A DNA stretch of 64,000 bases from an uncultured Anaerolineaceae bacterium. Lineage in GTDB: Bacteria; Chloroflexota; Anaerolineae; Anaerolineales; Anaerolineaceae. The notes below the pieces were generated by a model, which worked only from the letters and a program-made list of their open reading frames with translations, was not told the origin of the DNA and made no database searches. Shown here piece by piece: positions 61,619-64,000 of the stretch. Made by a program: the position numbers and the translations under genes. Where the stretch lies: contig CAKMKJ010000025.1 in assembly GCA_927443345.1 (NCBI GenBank), forward strand, positions 61,845-125,844, read 5' to 3'. The first letter of the stretch is position 1. Each line of letters opens with the position of its first letter.

Positions 61619-63589
61619 TTATTTCACCATTTCAATATAATCATCTGAAGTGGTTTCATTTAGGTCGCCGCCCAGAAATTCGATCAACTTCGTTACCAGG
61701 GTGGATTTTAGTTCCGCATCCTGGCGGCTCCAGGTGCGGCTTTTCACTTCAAGGAAGAACCCTAAATGAGGTTTTGTGATCTCATCGATATTGATAAAGA
61801 ACTCGAACCCCTCATACTTTATCAAGAAGCGGATGCGGTCTTTTTCAATTACTTTTTCAATTTGCGGCTTAAAGTATTCACGATAGAAACGAGGACTTTG
61901 AGTCGCAGCGGCCATGTAGCGGCTGCGTGAGAGCAGCACCTCCTGCGGGAAACGGCCTTCAATGGTTTGCCCAATCAAAGTTAACCGTGAACGGACCTGT
62001 TCAATATTGTTTTCGGGTCCGAGGAATTCATCTTCGCGATACCTGAGGATGCCCTGTTCGGGGTCTTTAAAGAAGAAATAGATATCAAATTCGCGATAAT
62101 GACGCTTGCGCAAGATTTCGATCTTCTCGCTTTGCAATGCCTCATAAATCGGTTTGGTATCTTTAATGCGCACTTTGATTTGAATTTCAAAGCTTTCTTC
62201 TTCTGCTGCGCCGCCAATCGCGACCAGTTTTGAAAGCACGGAGGATTCGCGTTGGATAAGGAAGGTATCTATCTTGCGGGCATATTCCTGACTGTTTCTG
62301 CGAATTTCATCCTCGTCGATGTTGAGTAGTTCGTTTTTTTGCATCAACCATTTTCCATTTACCATCACATCAGTCACATCTGAAGCTTTGGCGGCATAGA
62401 CGATCTGGGCGTAAGTTCCTTGCGGATTGTGTTTAAACTGCGGGCTGTTATGCAACGGAGAGATATCCACGAGGATTAAGTCAGCGCGTTTGCCTGCTTC
62501 AAGTGAGCCGGTGAGGTGGCCGATATGCATGGCCTGTGCGCCAAGACGGGTGCCCATTAAGAGAGCCTGCCGCGCTGGCAAGGTGGTGGGGTCACCGCTA
62601 AAGCCTTTTTGCAAGAACGAAGTCAGGCGAATTTCTTCAAACATATCCAGGTCATTGTTAGAAGCCGCGCCATCCGTGCCGATGCCTACGTTCAATCCAA
62701 GTTCAAGCATGCGACTGATTGGAGCAACCCCAGATGCCAACTTGAGATTAGAAGAGGGATTGTGCGCTACACCCACATTGAAATGCTGCATGGTGCGGAT
62801 CTCGCCGTCATCCACGTGCACGCAATGTGCAGCCAGCACTTTGGCATCGAAAAGGTTCTGTTTTTTGACATAAGGAATAACCGGCATGCCGTTTTCTTTA
62901 CGCATGTTTTCAACTTCAAATGCAGTTTCTGAAAGGTGGGTATGCAGTGGGACATCAAATTCCACTGCCAGAGCAGCCGCCGCTTTTAGAATCTCTGGCG
63001 GGCAGGTGTATGGCGCGTGAGGCGCAACAGATGGGATGATCAGTTCGTGTCCCTTCCATCTGCTAATGAAATCGCGCGACATTTCAAGGCTTTGTTCAAA
63101 AAATTGAGCATCAGGCGTGGGGTACTTCATCACTGACTGTGAGCATAAAGCGCGCATACCTATATCTGCCGCGGCTTTCGCAATATCTTCTTCAAAGTAA
63201 TACATGTCTGCAAAGGTGGTAACGCCTGATCGGATCATTTCTGCACAGGCTAATTGGGTGCCAAGTGTGACAAAGTCTTTAGAGACAAATTCGCGTTCCA
63301 CTGGCATCATATAGCCCATCAGCCAGACATCCAGTCTCAGGTCGTCTGCAAGGCCGCGCAGCAGGTTCATTGGCACATGTGTGTGAGCATTGACCAAGCC
63401 TGGCATTAGAACTTTACCATTGCAATCAATTATTTTTTCTGCAGTATATTTTGCCAGTATTTCTTTTTCATTACCGACCGCTACAATGGAATTTCCTTGA
63501 ATGGCAATGGCACCAGGATCATACTGTGAATAATCAAGATCCATGGTTAAAATGATGGCGTTCTTAAGGATTAGATCAGCTTGGGTCAT
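61619..63589 (-). CDS. Amidohydrolase (MTA/SAH deaminase-like) fused to a CYTH-like domain
   Basis: 656 residues. Residues 1-440 are a metal-dependent deaminase: VNAHTHVPMNLLRGLADDLRLDVWLMGYMMPVE, HAPYTCPPE, LHTHLSETAFEVENM, AHCVHVDD, GTDGAASNNDLDMFEEIR and a typical C-terminal beta-sandwich ending ADLILVDI. Best match is 5'-methylthioadenosine/S-adenosylhomocysteine deaminase-like. Residues about 460-650 form a CYTH-like domain: EESFEIQIKVRIKDTKPIYEALQSE, YREFDIYFFFKDPEQGILRYRED, RIRFLIKYEGFEFFINIDEI and LGFFLEVKSRTWSRQDAE. CYTH proteins bind triphosphates or adenylate-derived ligands. The start follows AGAGGAG. It overlaps the upstream gene by 14 nt. The coupling of the two activities is unknown. 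Confidence 0.85.
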   Translation of the reverse strand: MTQADLILKNAIILTMDLDYSQYDPGAIAIQGNSIVAVGNEKEILAKYTAEKIIDCNGKVLMPGLVNAHTHVPMNLLRGLADDLRLDVWLMGYMMPVEREFVSKDFVTLGTQLACAEMIRSGVTTFADMYYFEEDIAKAAADIGMRALCSQSVMKYPTPDAQFFEQSLEMSRDFISRWKGHELIIPSVAPHAPYTCPPEILKAAAALAVEFDVPLHTHLSETAFEVENMRKENGMPVIPYVKKQNLFDAKVLAAHCVHVDDGEIRTMQHFNVGVAHNPSSNLKLASGVAPISRMLELGLNVGIGTDGAASNNDLDMFEEIRLTSFLQKGFSGDPTTLPARQALLMGTRLGAQAMHIGHLTGSLEAGKRADLILVDISPLHNSPQFKHNPQGTYAQIVYAAKASDVTDVMVNGKWLMQKNELLNIDEDEIRRNSQEYARKIDTFLIQRESSVLSKLVAIGGAAEEESFEIQIKVRIKDTKPIYEALQSEKIEILRKRHYREFDIYFFFKDPEQGILRYREDEFLGPENNIEQVRSRLTLIGQTIEGRFPQEVLLSRSRYMAAATQSPRFYREYFKPQIEKVIEKDRIRFLIKYEGFEFFINIDEITKPHLGFFLEVKSRTWSRQDAELKSTLVTKLIEFLGGDLNETTSDDYIEMVK

Positions 63590-64000
63590 TTTTCTCCTCT
63601 GGGTAGACCTTTGAGATAAGTTGATGACGAATGAAGCTCAAACAGAAATTAACCGCCCATTCCTCGCGCAGCCCCGGAGCACCCATATATTCTCTGGTCA
63701 TGGTATCTGTCAAATCTGGGTATGAAAAATTGAGTTCGATTCGAGAAAGCTCCGGAGTGGGGGTGTATAGGCAGGTAAACATAGGGGATGTTAAACGAAC
63801 GGCTGGATTTCTAAATTGTGTAAAGTTTTGTGGTTCCACGCGCTCAACCAATAAATTCTTGCCTTCAAGCCCTTTGAAAGTATCCGGTGAAAAGCCGCCA
63901 AGGATCACTTTAATTGGATGTGGCCCATTTTCTATTATTTTTTGGATGACCTGGGGCAGTGTTTCATCGTCTACGCCGTAAATATCCGTGCCAAGTCTTT
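63576..64000 (-). CDS. Unrecognised protein, 5' end beyond the window
   Basis: The reading frame is open from the right edge (RLGTDIYGVDDETLPQV at its start in this window); the track's GTG at 63908 is internal. I do not recognise it. The visible 141 or so residues include HPIKVILGGFSPDTFKGLEGKNLLVERVEPQNF, a Pro/Thr loop, and an acidic-to-hydrophobic C terminus (EEWAVNFCLSFIRHQLISKVY). No signal peptide can be judged without the start. It ends 14 nt inside the amidohydrolase-CYTH gene, so it is likely the operon's upstream partner. Confidence 0.6.
   Translation of the reverse strand, partial: RLGTDIYGVDDETLPQVIQKIIENGPHPIKVILGGFSPDTFKGLEGKNLLVERVEPQNFTQFRNPAVRLTSPMFTCLYTPTPELSRIELNFSYPDLTDTMTREYMGAPGLREEWAVNFCLSFIRHQLISKVYPEEKNDPS

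Noticed and set aside
1-64000. tRNA, rRNA, CRISPR arrays, insertion sequences, toxin-antitoxin pairs
   Set aside because: Intergenic gaps were scanned by eye and none was recognised; a covariance-model scan was not possible here.

Overview
The window reads as one chromosomal segment of a mid-GC bacterium, most likely an Anaerolineae-type Chloroflexota. Reasons: lipoproteins and membrane proteins with Thr/Pro-rich spacers, a zinc-ribbon/TM/LysM protein, a citramalate-type isoleucine route, GH57 and GH13 glucan enzymes together, ferredoxin-rich redox genes and no outer-membrane genes. The taxonomic call is inference. No rRNA, tRNA, CRISPR array, prophage or insertion sequence was recognised. 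The tracts I read are densely packed with genes, often with 4-20 nt overlaps. Several ORF-track starts were moved to internal starts that carry a ribosome binding site.

Layout. 1-11.7 kb (minus): a complete branched-chain amino acid operon ilvD-ilvB-ilvN-ilvC-leuA-[62-aa ORF]-leuC-leuD-cimA-leuB (leuB cut by the left edge). It has a near-consensus promoter and a leader with an Ile/Leu/Val-rich 34-aa peptide, a terminator and a competing antiterminator pairing, i.e. a ribosome-mediated attenuator. 11.7-15.8 kb (minus): three REC-domain signalling proteins (hybrid histidine kinase, REC-HDOD, REC plus a degenerate HD-GYP-like domain). 16.2-21.2 kb (minus): THUMP methyltransferase, YgiQ radical SAM protein, DUF1475-like and frameshifted DUF1295 membrane proteins, DegV. 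21.3-26.1 kb: metallo-hydrolase, SlyD-like isomerase, and a NapH/NapG-like polyferredoxin fusion with a Tat-exported DUF362 lipoprotein. 26.2-29.2 kb (minus): ftsZ with two 72-aa proteins downstream and an unrecognised protein upstream.

29.2-36.1 kb: NAD-dependent epimerase, GH57 and a very large GH13 enzyme (overlapping tail to tail), and an AlkZ-related protein. 36.1-45.6 kb: thiolase, CapA-like lipoprotein, cyclase-family hydrolase, class III aminotransferase, thioredoxin reductase-like protein, LysM protein, HemW, L,D-transpeptidase. 45.7-53.8 kb (minus): a compact DNA-processing operon of DnaQ-like exonuclease, AddB-like ATPase, UvrD-type helicase, separate Fe-S RecB-like nuclease and RecJ. 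It looks like an AddAB-type machine split into separate polypeptides. 53.8-57.8 kb: lipoprotein, baseplate-J-like membrane protein, ruvX, mltG. 57.8-64 kb: ferredoxin, superoxide dismutase, EamA transporter, malQ, and an amidohydrolase fused to a CYTH-like domain, with a partial unrecognised gene at the right edge.

The strongest candidates for new biology are the ilv attenuator, the split AddAB-like operon, the amidohydrolase-CYTH fusion, and the small proteins embedded in the leu and ftsZ operons.
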